From NCBI GenBank assembly GCA_040398525.1, contig JBBATY010000012.1, positions 1 through 64,000 of the forward strand: 64,000 bases of DNA. Direction: 5' to 3'. Position numbers and translations under genes: made by a program. Under the pieces are notes generated by a model that ran no database searches, was not told the DNA's origin, and saw only the letters and a program-made list of their open reading frames with translations. This document shows, piece after piece, positions 16,394-25,165 of this stretch. Numbering within the stretch: position 1 is the first letter of the stretch; every line of letters begins with the position of its first letter. The DNA is from VFMC01 sp040398525 (GTDB lineage Bacteria; Actinomycetota; Acidimicrobiia; Acidimicrobiales; Ilumatobacteraceae).

Positions 16394-18396
16394 GCGCCTA
16401 TCTCGCTGCGGCAGCAGCGGGGCTCGGTGCTGGTGCGGTGTCGGCCCTGCTCGGGCTCGGTCTGGTGCTGACCGCCCGCGGCTCGGGTGTCGTCAACTTC
16501 GGGTTCGGCGCCATGGCGGGTTGGAGCGCCTACGTCTACTACGACCTGCGCGCCAATGCCCGCTACCCGATCGTCATCCCCGGCCCGTGGCGCGACATCT
16601 CCTTCGGCGAGGGCGTGCGGATGACCGCGGCCTCGGCGGCGGTGATCACCTTGCTCACCGCCGCAGTGCTGGGCATGATCGCCTATCTCGTCGTGTTCCG
16701 AGCTCTACGCCGCGCCCCGGTGATCGCCAAGGTGGTGGCGAGCGTCGGCGTGCTGCTGGTGCTCCAGGCCATGATCGGGGTCCGCTTCGACGGCGCGAGC
16801 GTCAACCTGCCGAAAGTGCTGCCCGGTGGGGTGATCGAGGTGACCGAAACGATCCTCGTCGCGAAGGACGCGCTCTGGCTCACGGCGATCGCGGTGGCGC
16901 TGGCGGCGGGTCTGGGGGCGCTGTCGCGCTACACGCGCACGGGCCTCGCTGTGCGCGCGGCGTCGGAGTCGGAGAAGGGTGCAGTGCTGCTCGGTTTCGA
17001 GCCGGATCGCCTCGGCCTGATCACCTGGGTGATGGCCGCGCTGATCGCCGGGATCGTGGGCATCCTCGCAACACCGCTGTTCGAGCTGACCCCGCTGCTC
17101 TACACGCAGCTGCTCATCCCCGCCCTCGGTGCTGCCCTGATCGGCCGGTTCGTGTCGTTCGGATGGACCGTGGCCGCGGGTCTGGGGATCGGGATGCTCC
17201 AGGCGATGGCATCACCGCTGCAGCAGGACCTCTCCTGGCTGCCTCGCACGGGTGTGCGGGACGGCTTCGTGTTCCTGGCGATCGTCGTCGCCATGGTGGT
17301 GCTCGGCAAGCGCCTGCCCACGCGCGGATCGATCGATCAGGGTCGCCTGCCGCACGTGGCGTCGGGCCTGGTGCGGCCGCCTGTCGCTGCTGGCGGTGCC
17401 GCACTCGTGGCCGGCGCGTTCCTGCTGCTGCCCGATGCCTGGGGGCTCGCGCTGCTCACCTCGGTGCTGTTCTGCGGGCTGGCCCTGTCGCTCGTGGTGT
17501 TGACGGGCTACATGGGTCAGATCTCCCTGGCGCAGATGGCGTTCGCCGGGGTCGCCGGGTTCAGCCTGTCGCGCCTCGCCGAGCGGGCCGGTGTGCCCTT
17601 CCCGATCGCACCGCTGCTCGCGGCGTTGGTGGCAGCGCTGTTCGGTGTAGCGGTCGGGATCCCGGCCCTGCGTGTTCGTGGAGTCAACCTGGCCATCGTC
17701 ACCCTCGCCGGCGGCATTGCCATCCAAGAGTTCGTGTTCAAGAACCCGAGCGTCGTCGGCGATGTCACCACGGGAGGTGCCAAGGTGCCGAGCCCGTCGT
17801 TGTTCGGCTGGGACCTCGGCCTGCGCAGTGCCGACGACCCCTATCGGCCGGTGTTCGGTGTGTTCGTCACCGTGGTGGTCGCCCTGATGGCGCTGCTCGT
17901 GGCCAACCTGCGCCGCAGCAGCACCGGCCGGCGGATGCTGGCGGTGCGCTCGAACGAACGGGCGTCGGCCGGCGTGGCGATCGGCACCGCCTCGACCAAA
18001 CTGCTCGCGTTCGGGGTGAGCTCGTTCATCGCCGGTGTGGCAGGCACGCTGATCGCATACCGCTTCGGGTCGATCTCGGACACGTCGTACGGCTTCTTCG
18101 CCTCGCTGACCCTGCTCGCGTTCGCCTACCTGGGCGGGATCACCAGCGTGTCGGGTGCCATCGTCGCCGGGTTGCTCGTCGCCGACGGCATCGGCTTCAA
18201 GGCGATGAACACCGGGTGGGAGCGTCTCGGCATCGACTTCGGCCGATGGGAACTGGTGGTGGGCGCCGTGGGCTTGGTGATGATGGCCGTTCAGAACCCC
18301 GACGGGATCGCCGGCGCCGGCCAGCGGCTGCGTCGCCGCCGGCGGCGACCGGCTGCGCAGGAGACCGTCGTGGCCTCCGAGGCCGTTACTGCTTGA
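16390..18396 (+). CDS. Fused LivH-LivM ABC permease
   Basis: The protein has 668 aa and is about twice the length of a single permease. The N-terminal half is LivH-like (GLVLTARGSGVVNFGFGAMAGWSAYVYYDL at about 25-55), and the C-terminal half is LivM-like (LTGYMGQISLAQMAFAGVAGF near 375, PALRVRGVNLAIVTLAGGIAIQ near 425). Each half has about 8-9 hydrophobic segments. It forms the whole transmembrane channel for a branched-chain-type importer and needs LivG/LivF ATPases, which are not in this window. Translation is coupled to the binding protein. The stop overlaps the end of a convergent oxygenase gene by 11 nt. Confidence 0.87.
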   Translation: MSAYLAAAAAGLGAGAVSALLGLGLVLTARGSGVVNFGFGAMAGWSAYVYYDLRANARYPIVIPGPWRDISFGEGVRMTAASAAVITLLTAAVLGMIAYLVVFRALRRAPVIAKVVASVGVLLVLQAMIGVRFDGASVNLPKVLPGGVIEVTETILVAKDALWLTAIAVALAAGLGALSRYTRTGLAVRAASESEKGAVLLGFEPDRLGLITWVMAALIAGIVGILATPLFELTPLLYTQLLIPALGAALIGRFVSFGWTVAAGLGIGMLQAMASPLQQDLSWLPRTGVRDGFVFLAIVVAMVVLGKRLPTRGSIDQGRLPHVASGLVRPPVAAGGAALVAGAFLLLPDAWGLALLTSVLFCGLALSLVVLTGYMGQISLAQMAFAGVAGFSLSRLAERAGVPFPIAPLLAALVAALFGVAVGIPALRVRGVNLAIVTLAGGIAIQEFVFKNPSVVGDVTTGGAKVPSPSLFGWDLGLRSADDPYRPVFGVFVTVVVALMALLVANLRRSSTGRRMLAVRSNERASAGVAIGTASTKLLAFGVSSFIAGVAGTLIAYRFGSISDTSYGFFASLTLLAFAYLGGITSVSGAIVAGLLVADGIGFKAMNTGWERLGIDFGRWELVVGAVGLVMMAVQNPDGIAGAGQRLRRRRRRPAAQETVVASEAVTA

Positions 18397-19237
18397 TGTC
18401 CTGGCTGCGCAGTTCGGCGATGCGCTCCTGCAGGAACGAGAACGCGGTGCGACCCTCGGCCAGCATCACGTCGTCGGCCGGATGCAGGAACAGCGGCATC
18501 GAGATGCGGCTGCGGGTGGCACTGTCGCCCGTGGGATTGGTGACCCGGTGGGTGGTGCTCGGGTAGTAGCCGCCGCTGGCGAGGTGCAGCATGTCGCCCG
18601 AGTTGATGGCGAGGCTGCCGAAGTCGCACGGCACGTCGTGCCACGTGCCGGCGAGGTCGAGCACCTGCAGGCCCGGTTCGTTCGATGCGGGCAGCACGGT
18701 GAGCAGGTTGATGTCTTCGTGTGCCGCGGCTCGCACTGCGCCGGGCGCCTCGTCGCCGCGCAGCGGCGGGTAGCGCAGGATGCGCAGCAGCGAGCGCTTC
18801 GACCCGGCCATCATCTGGGTGAGCGGCACCGAGAACTGCTCGGCCACCTCGGCAGGAGTGTTGGCCTCGACCCAGCCGAGCAGCGTGTTGGCGATGTCTT
18901 TCGAGCGCTCGGCGAACTCGAGCGCTTTGCGGCTCACCTCGGCGGGGTACTGGCCCCACGGGTAGACGTGGAAGAACTCCTTGATGTCTTTCACGGTGTT
19001 GCCCTTGGCGGTCTCGGACACATCGGGCCCGAACCAGCCGTCCTGGTCGTCGGGGGTGAACCGGTAGGCATACTTGGCGTCGCTGTCGAAGAACGCGAGC
19101 CACTCGTCGTAGATCTCCTGCACCAGCGTTTCCGGCAGGGGATGGTTCACCAGCACGGCGAAGCCGGTCTCGCGCAGCGAACGGGTGAACGCCTCGGGTG
19201 CATCGGATGCCTGGTAGTCGACGACGGCAACGTCCAT
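18386..19237 (-). CDS. Isopenicillin N synthase-like Fe(II)/2-oxoglutarate dioxygenase
   Basis: The protein has 283 aa. The iron ligands His173, Asp175 (AAHEDINLLTVL) and His230 (STTHRVTNP) and the 2-oxoglutarate-binding RxS pair Arg244/Ser246 are visible, and the N-terminal GFAVLVNHPLP belongs to the DIOX_N part. The family hydroxylates, desaturates or cyclises small molecules. No substrate can be named. The start has TAGCCT 6 nt upstream (leaderless). It is a single gene between the convergent permease gene and the co-directional leuS. Confidence 0.85.
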   Translation of the reverse strand: MDVAVVDYQASDAPEAFTRSLRETGFAVLVNHPLPETLVQEIYDEWLAFFDSDAKYAYRFTPDDQDGWFGPDVSETAKGNTVKDIKEFFHVYPWGQYPAEVSRKALEFAERSKDIANTLLGWVEANTPAEVAEQFSVPLTQMMAGSKRSLLRILRYPPLRGDEAPGAVRAAAHEDINLLTVLPASNEPGLQVLDLAGTWHDVPCDFGSLAINSGDMLHLASGGYYPSTTHRVTNPTGDSATRSRISMPLFLHPADDVMLAEGRTAFSFLQERIAELRSQDIKQ

Positions 19238-19243
19238 GCCCCG

Positions 19244-19249
19244 AGGCTA
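19244..19249 (-). promoter_or_regulatory. -10 box TAGCCT for the oxygenase gene
   Basis: The hexamer ends 6 nt before the ATG at 19237. Confidence 0.55.
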
Positions 19250-19294
19250 ACCCCGACGGCCATTGCTCACGTGGAGCACGTGGGCAACGACGGC

Positions 19295-22162
19295 TCAGCC
19301 GACGATGTTGACCATGCGGCCGGGCACCACGATGACCTTCTTGGGTGCGTTGCCGCCGAGCGCGGCCTGCACCTTCGGGTCGGCCAGCGCCGTGGCCTCC
19401 ATCGTGGCCTGATCGGCATCGGCCGCCACCATGATGCGCGACCGCACCTTGCCGTTCACCTGCACCGGCACCTCGACGGTGTCGTCGACCAGCAGTGCCG
19501 GGTCGGCGACGGGGAAGTCGAGGTAGGTGACGGTGTCGGTGTGGCCCAGCATCCGCCACAGCTCTTCGGCTAGGTGCGGTGCCAGTGGGGCGAGCATCAG
19601 TACCAGCCGGTCGGCGACCTCGCGTGGGCAGCCGCCCAGCTTGGTGAGGTGGTTGTTCAGCTCGATCAGCTTGGCGATGGCCGTGTTGAAGCGCATCGCG
19701 TCCATGTCGGCGCGCACGCCCTCGATCGTGCGGTGCAGCACCCGGTCGGTGGCGTCGTCGAACGCCGGCAGGTCGCTGCGCAACGTGCCGGTGTCTTCGT
19801 CGACGAGGTTGCGCCACACGCGCTGCAGGAACCGGTACATGCCCACCACGTCGCGGGTCTCCCACGGGCGGGAAGCATCGAGCGGGCCCATGGCCATCTC
19901 GTACAGGCGCAGCGTGTCGGCGCCGTAGGCCTCGTAGATCACATCGGGCGCAACGGCGTTCTTCAGGCTCTTGCCCATCTTGCCCCACTCGCGGGTGACC
20001 GGCTGGCCGTCGTAGAGGAACTGGCCGTCGCGCTCTTCCACACTGAACGCGTCGACGTAGATCTCGCGTTCGTCCTTGAACGCCGCCGCCAGGATGTAGC
20101 CCTGGTTGAACAGGCGGTGGTACGGCTCCTTCGACGACAGATGGCCCAGGTCGAACAGCACCTTGTGCCAGAAGCGGGCGTACAGCAGGTGCAGCACGGC
20201 GTGCTCGACACCGCCGACGTACAGGTCGACACCGCCCGGATGGCCGTCGCCCTGGGGCCCCATCCAGTACTGCTCGACAGCGGGGTCGACGAAGCGGTCG
20301 GTGTTGGTGGGGTCGAGGTAGCGCAGCTCGTACCAGCAGCTGCCTGCCCACTGCGGCATCACGTTGGTGTCGCGGTGGTAGCGCTTCGGGCCGTCGCCCA
20401 GGTCGAGCAGCGGGTGCGCCCAGTCGGCCAGTCGGTCGAGCGGGCTCTCGGGGTTGCTCATCGCGTCGTCGGGATCGAACGTGCGCGGGCTGAAGCTGTC
20501 GGTGGGCGGTAGCTCGAGCGGCAGCATGCTGTCGGGCAGGGCATGCGCCATGCCGTCGTCGTCGTACACGATGGGGAACGGCTCGCCCCAGTAGCGCTGG
20601 CGGCTGAACAGCCAGTCGCGCAGCTTGTAGGTGATGGTGGCCTCGCCGTGGCCGTTGGCGTCCAGCCAGGCGTTGGTGCGCCGCTTGGCCTCGGCGATGT
20701 TGTCGAGGCCGTTCAGATCGAGCGACGCGTTGGCGCTGTGCACATAGGGCGCATCGCTGGTGAACGCCTCGGGCCAGGCGGCGGTATCGAGCGCGTCGCC
20801 CTGCTGCACGGCGATGCCGTGTTGCTCGAACCAGGAGGCCGGGGGCTGCTGGATAGCGGGGATGGGCAGGCCGAACTGGCGGGCGAACTCGAAGTCGCGC
20901 TCGTCGCCGCACGGCACCGCCATGATGGCGCCGGTGCCATAGCCCATCAGCACGTAGTCGGCGATCCACACCGGGATCTGCGCGCCGTTGATGGGGTTGG
21001 TGGCGTAGCTGCCGGTGAACACGCCGGTCTTGGTCTTGTCGTCGACCTGGCGGGCCACGTCGCTCTTCGCCTGGGCGACGCGCACGTACGCCTCGACCGC
21101 CTCGCGCTGGGACTCAGCGGTGAGCGCCGCTACCAACGGATGCTCGGGGGCCAGCACCATGAACGACGCGCCGAACAGCGTGTCGGGGCGGGTGGTGAAC
21201 ACGGTGATCGGGCCTGCTGCCGACTCGAAGTGCACCCGGGCGCCCTCGCTGCGGCCGATCCAGTTGCGCTGCATCGCCTTGATCGAGTCGCTCCAGTCGA
21301 GCAGGTCGAGATCGTCGATCAGCCGATCGGCGTAGGCGGTGATGCGCATCATCCACTGGCGCATGTTGCGCTTGAACACCGGGAAGTTGCCTCGGTCGCT
21401 GCGGCCGTCGGCGGTGACCTCCTCGTTGGCCACCACGGTGCCGAGGCCGGGGCACCAGTTCACCGGTGCTTCGCTGATGTAGGCCAGGCGATGGTCGTCG
21501 ATGACGGCGGCCTGCTCGACGGCACTGAGCTCGGCCCAGGCGCGACCGTCGGGGGTCGGGCGGGTGCCGGCGTCGAGCTCGGCGATCAGCTCGGCAATGG
21601 GACGGGCCATCGTGCGGTCGGTGTCGTACCAGCTGTTGAAGATCTGGGTGAAGATCCACTGCGTCCAGCGGTAGTAGCCGGGGTCGGTGGTGTCGATGCT
21701 GCGGCGTCGGTCGTGGCTGAGGCCGATGCGGCGCAGCTGGCGTCGCATGTTGGCCACGTTCTGCGCGGTGGTGACGGCGGGGTGCTGGCCGGTCTGCACG
21801 GCGTACTGCTCGGCCGGCAGACCGAACGCGTCGAAGCCCATCGAGTACAGCACGTTGTAGCCGGTCATCCGCTTGAAGCGGCTGTACACATCGGTGCCGA
21901 TGTAGCCGAGCGGGTGGCCCACGTGCAGGCCGGAACCGCTGGGGTAGGGGAACATGTCGAGCACGAACAACTTCTGCTTGCCCTGCAACGCAGTGGGGTC
22001 GGCGAGCGGCCCAGCCGGGTTCGGCGTCTCGAAGGTGTGGTGCTCGTCCCACCAGTCCTGCCAGCGCAGTTCGATCTGCTGGGCGAGCGCGCCGGTGTAG
22101 CGGAAGGCCTGCTGATCGCTGTGCTGGGGCTCGGAGGTGGGCTGCTCGCCGGTCGCATTCAT
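19295..22162 (-). CDS. leuS: Leucyl-tRNA synthetase
   Basis: The protein has 955 aa, longer than the usual 860 or so. The class I HIGH motif appears as HVGH at 80-83 in YPSGSGLHVGHPLGY, the CP1 editing domain follows (TTRPDTLFGASFMVLAPEHPL), and the second signature appears as KMGKSLKNAV, with Gly in place of the first Ser of KMSKS. The C-terminal VQVNGKVRSRI and VVPGRMVNIV end is typical of bacterial LeuRS. It charges tRNA-Leu in the cytoplasm. The ATG lies 9 nt after a TAGAAT box, and no ribosome site is present. It is divergent from the fatty acyl-AMP ligase gene. Confidence 0.95.
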   Translation of the reverse strand: MNATGEQPTSEPQHSDQQAFRYTGALAQQIELRWQDWWDEHHTFETPNPAGPLADPTALQGKQKLFVLDMFPYPSGSGLHVGHPLGYIGTDVYSRFKRMTGYNVLYSMGFDAFGLPAEQYAVQTGQHPAVTTAQNVANMRRQLRRIGLSHDRRRSIDTTDPGYYRWTQWIFTQIFNSWYDTDRTMARPIAELIAELDAGTRPTPDGRAWAELSAVEQAAVIDDHRLAYISEAPVNWCPGLGTVVANEEVTADGRSDRGNFPVFKRNMRQWMMRITAYADRLIDDLDLLDWSDSIKAMQRNWIGRSEGARVHFESAAGPITVFTTRPDTLFGASFMVLAPEHPLVAALTAESQREAVEAYVRVAQAKSDVARQVDDKTKTGVFTGSYATNPINGAQIPVWIADYVLMGYGTGAIMAVPCGDERDFEFARQFGLPIPAIQQPPASWFEQHGIAVQQGDALDTAAWPEAFTSDAPYVHSANASLDLNGLDNIAEAKRRTNAWLDANGHGEATITYKLRDWLFSRQRYWGEPFPIVYDDDGMAHALPDSMLPLELPPTDSFSPRTFDPDDAMSNPESPLDRLADWAHPLLDLGDGPKRYHRDTNVMPQWAGSCWYELRYLDPTNTDRFVDPAVEQYWMGPQGDGHPGGVDLYVGGVEHAVLHLLYARFWHKVLFDLGHLSSKEPYHRLFNQGYILAAAFKDEREIYVDAFSVEERDGQFLYDGQPVTREWGKMGKSLKNAVAPDVIYEAYGADTLRLYEMAMGPLDASRPWETRDVVGMYRFLQRVWRNLVDEDTGTLRSDLPAFDDATDRVLHRTIEGVRADMDAMRFNTAIAKLIELNNHLTKLGGCPREVADRLVLMLAPLAPHLAEELWRMLGHTDTVTYLDFPVADPALLVDDTVEVPVQVNGKVRSRIMVAADADQATMEATALADPKVQAALGGNAPKKVIVVPGRMVNIVG

Positions 22163-22171
22163 GGTGCATGG

Positions 22172-22177
22172 ATTCTA
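22172..22177 (-). promoter_or_regulatory. -10 box TAGAAT for leuS
   Basis: The hexamer ends 9 nt before the leuS ATG. Its plus-strand neighbour TACGGT for the divergent gene is only 20 nt away. Confidence 0.55.
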
Positions 22178-22196
22178 CGGACGGGTCGGGCAGCAC

Positions 22197-22202
22197 TACG
22201 GT
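22197..22202 (+). promoter_or_regulatory. -10 box TACGGT for the acyl-AMP ligase gene
   Basis: The hexamer ends 8 nt before the ATG at 22211, with no ribosome site. Confidence 0.6.
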
Positions 22203-22210
22203 TTCGCCCC

Positions 22211-23926
22211 ATGACAGCGAGTACGTCGCAGGCGACCTCCATCGTCGAGCGTCTGATCCAGGCCGCCGACCGTCCCACCGGTGTGCGCTTCGTGGGCAAC
22301 TCGGTGGCGCCGGCCGAAGGTGACGGCTTCGTGCCCTGGGCGCAGATCCACGACGACGCACGGGTGGTCGGCGCGGCGCTGCAGGCGCGAGGCATCGTGC
22401 CCGGCGACCATGTCGCCATCCTCGGCCCAACCAGCCGCTCGCTGATCACGATCATCCAGGGTTGCTGGCTGGCGGGCTGCGCCAGCATGGTGCTGCCCCT
22501 GCCGATGCGCATGGGCTCGCTCGACGAGTTCATCACCAGCACCCGCACTCGCATCCGCCACGGCGACGCCAAGTTGGTGCTGATCGACGATCTGCTCGCC
22601 GACTTCTACGCGCCCGCCCCCGGCGATCCGCCGATCGAGCCGATGGCGAACGTGCTGCCCGGCGCCGCAGGCCAGGTGAGCGGAGAGCGCCTCGAGCTCC
22701 CGCCGAACGACCCGGAGCGGCTGGTCATCCTGCAGTACACAAGTGGCTCCACCAGCGAGCCCAAGGGCGTGATGATCCCCGACCGGGTGCTCACCGCCAA
22801 CATCGACGCCTGCTGCGAGGCCGCCCAGCTGAGCCTGGCCGAGGTCATGGTGTCGTGGCTGCCGCTCTACCACGACATGGGCCTGGTCGGTTTCCTGTCG
22901 ATCCCGATGACCCGCGGCGTGCAGCTCGTCCAGGCCGCCCCGCAGGACTTCCTCGCCCACCCGGGCAACTGGATGCAGTGGATCAGCGATTGGGGAGGCA
23001 CCGCCACGGCAGGCCCGAACTTCTCGTGGGTGCTCGCCACGCGAGCCCTGCGGCGGGCCAAGGACCTCGATCTGTCGACGCTCACCCTGGCGCTCAGCGG
23101 GGCCGAGCCTGTCGACCCCGACGCGGTCGACGCATTCGTGAAGGCGGCCGAGCCGTTCGGTTTCCGGGCCGGAAGCGTGTTCCCCGCCTTCGGCATGGCC
23201 GAGGTGGCCATCGGGGCGGCCTTCCCGGAACGGCACCGTGGCATGCGCACCGACTCGGTCGACCGAATCGTGCTCGAGCGCGAGCGGATGGCCAAGCCGC
23301 TCGACACGGCCGATGCCGACGAGGAGATCCAGGTCCGTCGCCTGCCTCTGCTCGGTCGAGCCGTACCCGGCCTGGAGATGAAGGTCGTCGATCCGGAGAC
23401 CTACGACGAGTTGCCCGAGCGCCATGTCGGCGAGCTGCTGCTGCGCGGCACCTCGGTGACCCCTGGCTACTACAAGCGCCCCGACGCCACCGCTGCGCTG
23501 TTCCGCGACGGGTGGCTCTGCACGGGCGACCTCGCCTACGTGCTCGACGGCGAGCTCATCCTGTGCGGTCGCATCAAGGACGTCATCATCGTCGGTGGCC
23601 GCAATGTGTTCCCCGAGGACATCGAGCGGGCGTGCGGCGTGCTCGAGGGTGTGCGTGCCGGCAACGTGATCGCCTTCGGCGTCGATGGCTACAAGGGCAA
23701 GGAAACCGTCGTGGTGGTCGCCGAGGTGCGTCTGCCCGACGACGGCTCGACCTCGCTCGACGATGTGCGCCACGCCGTGCACCACCGCACACTCGAGGTG
23801 AGCGGCCTGCCGCCACGCGACGTGATGTTGGTGCGACCCGGCACCTTGCCGAAGACCTCGAGCGGCAAGCTGCAGCGGGCTCGTTGCCGCGAGCTGTACC
23901 TGGGCGAGGAGCTCGAGCTGGTGTAG
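22211..23926 (+). CDS. Fatty acyl-AMP ligase-like adenylate-forming enzyme
   Basis: The protein has 571 aa. The ATP loop QYTSGSTSEPKG is at 175-186, followed by the FAAL-type motifs WLPLYHDMGLVG and AEPVDPDAVDAF, then LCTGDLAYVLDGELILCGR and the C-terminal Lys in TLPKTSSGKLQR. FAALs activate fatty acids as acyl-adenylates and pass them to acyl carrier proteins or polyketide synthases, whereas acyl-CoA ligases use CoA. The YHDMG motif and the insertion favour FAAL. No ACP or polyketide synthase gene is next to it, so the acceptor is unknown. Confidence 0.85.
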   Translation: MTASTSQATSIVERLIQAADRPTGVRFVGNSVAPAEGDGFVPWAQIHDDARVVGAALQARGIVPGDHVAILGPTSRSLITIIQGCWLAGCASMVLPLPMRMGSLDEFITSTRTRIRHGDAKLVLIDDLLADFYAPAPGDPPIEPMANVLPGAAGQVSGERLELPPNDPERLVILQYTSGSTSEPKGVMIPDRVLTANIDACCEAAQLSLAEVMVSWLPLYHDMGLVGFLSIPMTRGVQLVQAAPQDFLAHPGNWMQWISDWGGTATAGPNFSWVLATRALRRAKDLDLSTLTLALSGAEPVDPDAVDAFVKAAEPFGFRAGSVFPAFGMAEVAIGAAFPERHRGMRTDSVDRIVLERERMAKPLDTADADEEIQVRRLPLLGRAVPGLEMKVVDPETYDELPERHVGELLLRGTSVTPGYYKRPDATAALFRDGWLCTGDLAYVLDGELILCGRIKDVIIVGGRNVFPEDIERACGVLEGVRAGNVIAFGVDGYKGKETVVVVAEVRLPDDGSTSLDDVRHAVHHRTLEVSGLPPRDVMLVRPGTLPKTSSGKLQRARCRELYLGEELELV

Positions 23927-23962
23927 CCGCGGCGAGGGTTCGGCCGTGGCAACATGTCGGTC

Positions 23963-25006
23963 ATGAAGGTCGTCTACACCCCCGCCCACCTGCAGCACGA
24001 CCCGCACGTCGAGCTCGAGGCGTCGAGCGCGCACAGCCCGTTCGAGCACATCGGCCGGGCCGAGAACATCCGCCAGGTGCTCCAGGCCGATCCGGCCTAC
24101 CGGTTCGTCGACCCGACGGAGTGGGGGACAGCCCCCATCGAGGCCGTCCACGATCCGGGGCTGCATCGGTTCTTGACGACTGCCTGGCAGGAATATCAGA
24201 ACGTGCGCCCGGGCACCCGCGAGGTGGTGCCCGATGTGTTCTTCCGCGCCGGCCTGCGCAACAAGATGGCGCCGCTCGCCGAGCCGCCGTCGATCCAGGG
24301 TCGCCTCGGCTGGTGGTGCTTCGAGATCACCACGCCGCTCACCGAGGGCACCTACGCCGCGGCGCGCTCCGCCGTCGACACGGCGCTGACCGCCACCCAG
24401 GCGGTGCTCGACGGCGACCGGGCCGCATACGGGCTGTGCCGTCCGCCGGGCCACCACGCCAGCACCTCGCTGTACGGCGGGTACTGCTTCTTCAACAACG
24501 CTGCTATCGCAGCGCACCATGTGGCGTCGACGACCGGCACCAAGGTGACCGTCCTCGATGTCGACTACCACCATGGCAACGGCACACAGGAGATCTTCTA
24601 CGACCGCGACGACGTGCAGTACGTGTCGTTGCACGGCGACCCCGCCCGCGCCTACCCGTACTCGATCGGGTTCGCCGACGAGACGGGCACCGGCCGCGGG
24701 CTCGGCAGCAACCTGAACGTGCCCCTGGCGGCACGCACCGACGACGACCGGTACGTGGCGGCACTCGCCTCGGCGTGCGAGCGGATCGCCGCATTCGGCC
24801 CGTCGTTGCTGATCGTCTCGCTCGGCCTCGACACCTTCGTCACCGACCCGATCTGCGATCTGTCGCTCACCGCCGACGGGTTCGAGCGCTGCGGCGCGCT
24901 GGTGCGCGAGCTCGGCCTGCCCACCGTGGTGCTGCAGGAGGGTGGCTACGACGTCGACGCGCTCGGCGAGAACGTCCGCCGCTGGCTCGTCGGCGTCGGC
25001 GGCTGA
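23963..25006 (+). CDS. Histone deacetylase-fold acetylpolyamine amidohydrolase
   Basis: The protein has 347 aa from the chosen start (ATG 23963; ATG 23954 would add three residues). Deacetylase signatures are complete: the two active-site histidines 164-165 in RPPGHHAST, GGYCFFNNAAIAA, the zinc ligands Asp201 and His203 in VLDVDYHHGNGT, and the later SLGLDTF aspartate. The YPYSIGFADETG segment resembles acetylpolyamine amidohydrolases. It should remove acetyl groups from polyamines or lysine side chains. It follows the acyl-AMP ligase gene by 36 nt and probably shares its transcript. Confidence 0.87.
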   Translation: MKVVYTPAHLQHDPHVELEASSAHSPFEHIGRAENIRQVLQADPAYRFVDPTEWGTAPIEAVHDPGLHRFLTTAWQEYQNVRPGTREVVPDVFFRAGLRNKMAPLAEPPSIQGRLGWWCFEITTPLTEGTYAAARSAVDTALTATQAVLDGDRAAYGLCRPPGHHASTSLYGGYCFFNNAAIAAHHVASTTGTKVTVLDVDYHHGNGTQEIFYDRDDVQYVSLHGDPARAYPYSIGFADETGTGRGLGSNLNVPLAARTDDDRYVAALASACERIAAFGPSLLIVSLGLDTFVTDPICDLSLTADGFERCGALVRELGLPTVVLQEGGYDVDALGENVRRWLVGVGG

Positions 25007-25054
25007 CTCATCGCGCGACGACAACGGCGCAGCGACGGGTGACACGATGCATCC

Positions 25055-25165
25055 ATGCTCGTCACGACCGTGCGCACCCGAGCGGCATCCTCGAAGGTGA
25101 GCCTTCTGGCCGGTCGGCGCGAACAGCGCACCGTCGACGGGGTGATGGCCGGGAGTCGAGCATGA
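25055..25165 (+). CDS. Possible 36-codon leader ORF overlapping the DUF3048 gene start
   Basis: ATG at 25055 lies 6 nt after CACGAT, a weak -10 hexamer. The ORF (MLVTTVRTRAASSK...) is basic and runs to a stop that overlaps the next ATG (ATGA at 25162-25165). No homolog was recognised. The arrangement repeats that at 5808-5906. Confidence 0.35.
   Translation: MLVTTVRTRAASSKVSLLAGRREQRTVDGVMAGSRA

Noticed and set aside
20543..22210. A long open frame opposite leuS, in frame with the acyl-AMP ligase
   Set aside because: It lacks any domain and is the mirror of leuS; the ligase begins at ATG 22211 behind a -10 box.
22211..23926. Polyketide or non-ribosomal peptide biosynthetic cluster
   Set aside because: Only the stand-alone ligase is present; no carrier protein, ketosynthase or condensation domain is nearby.
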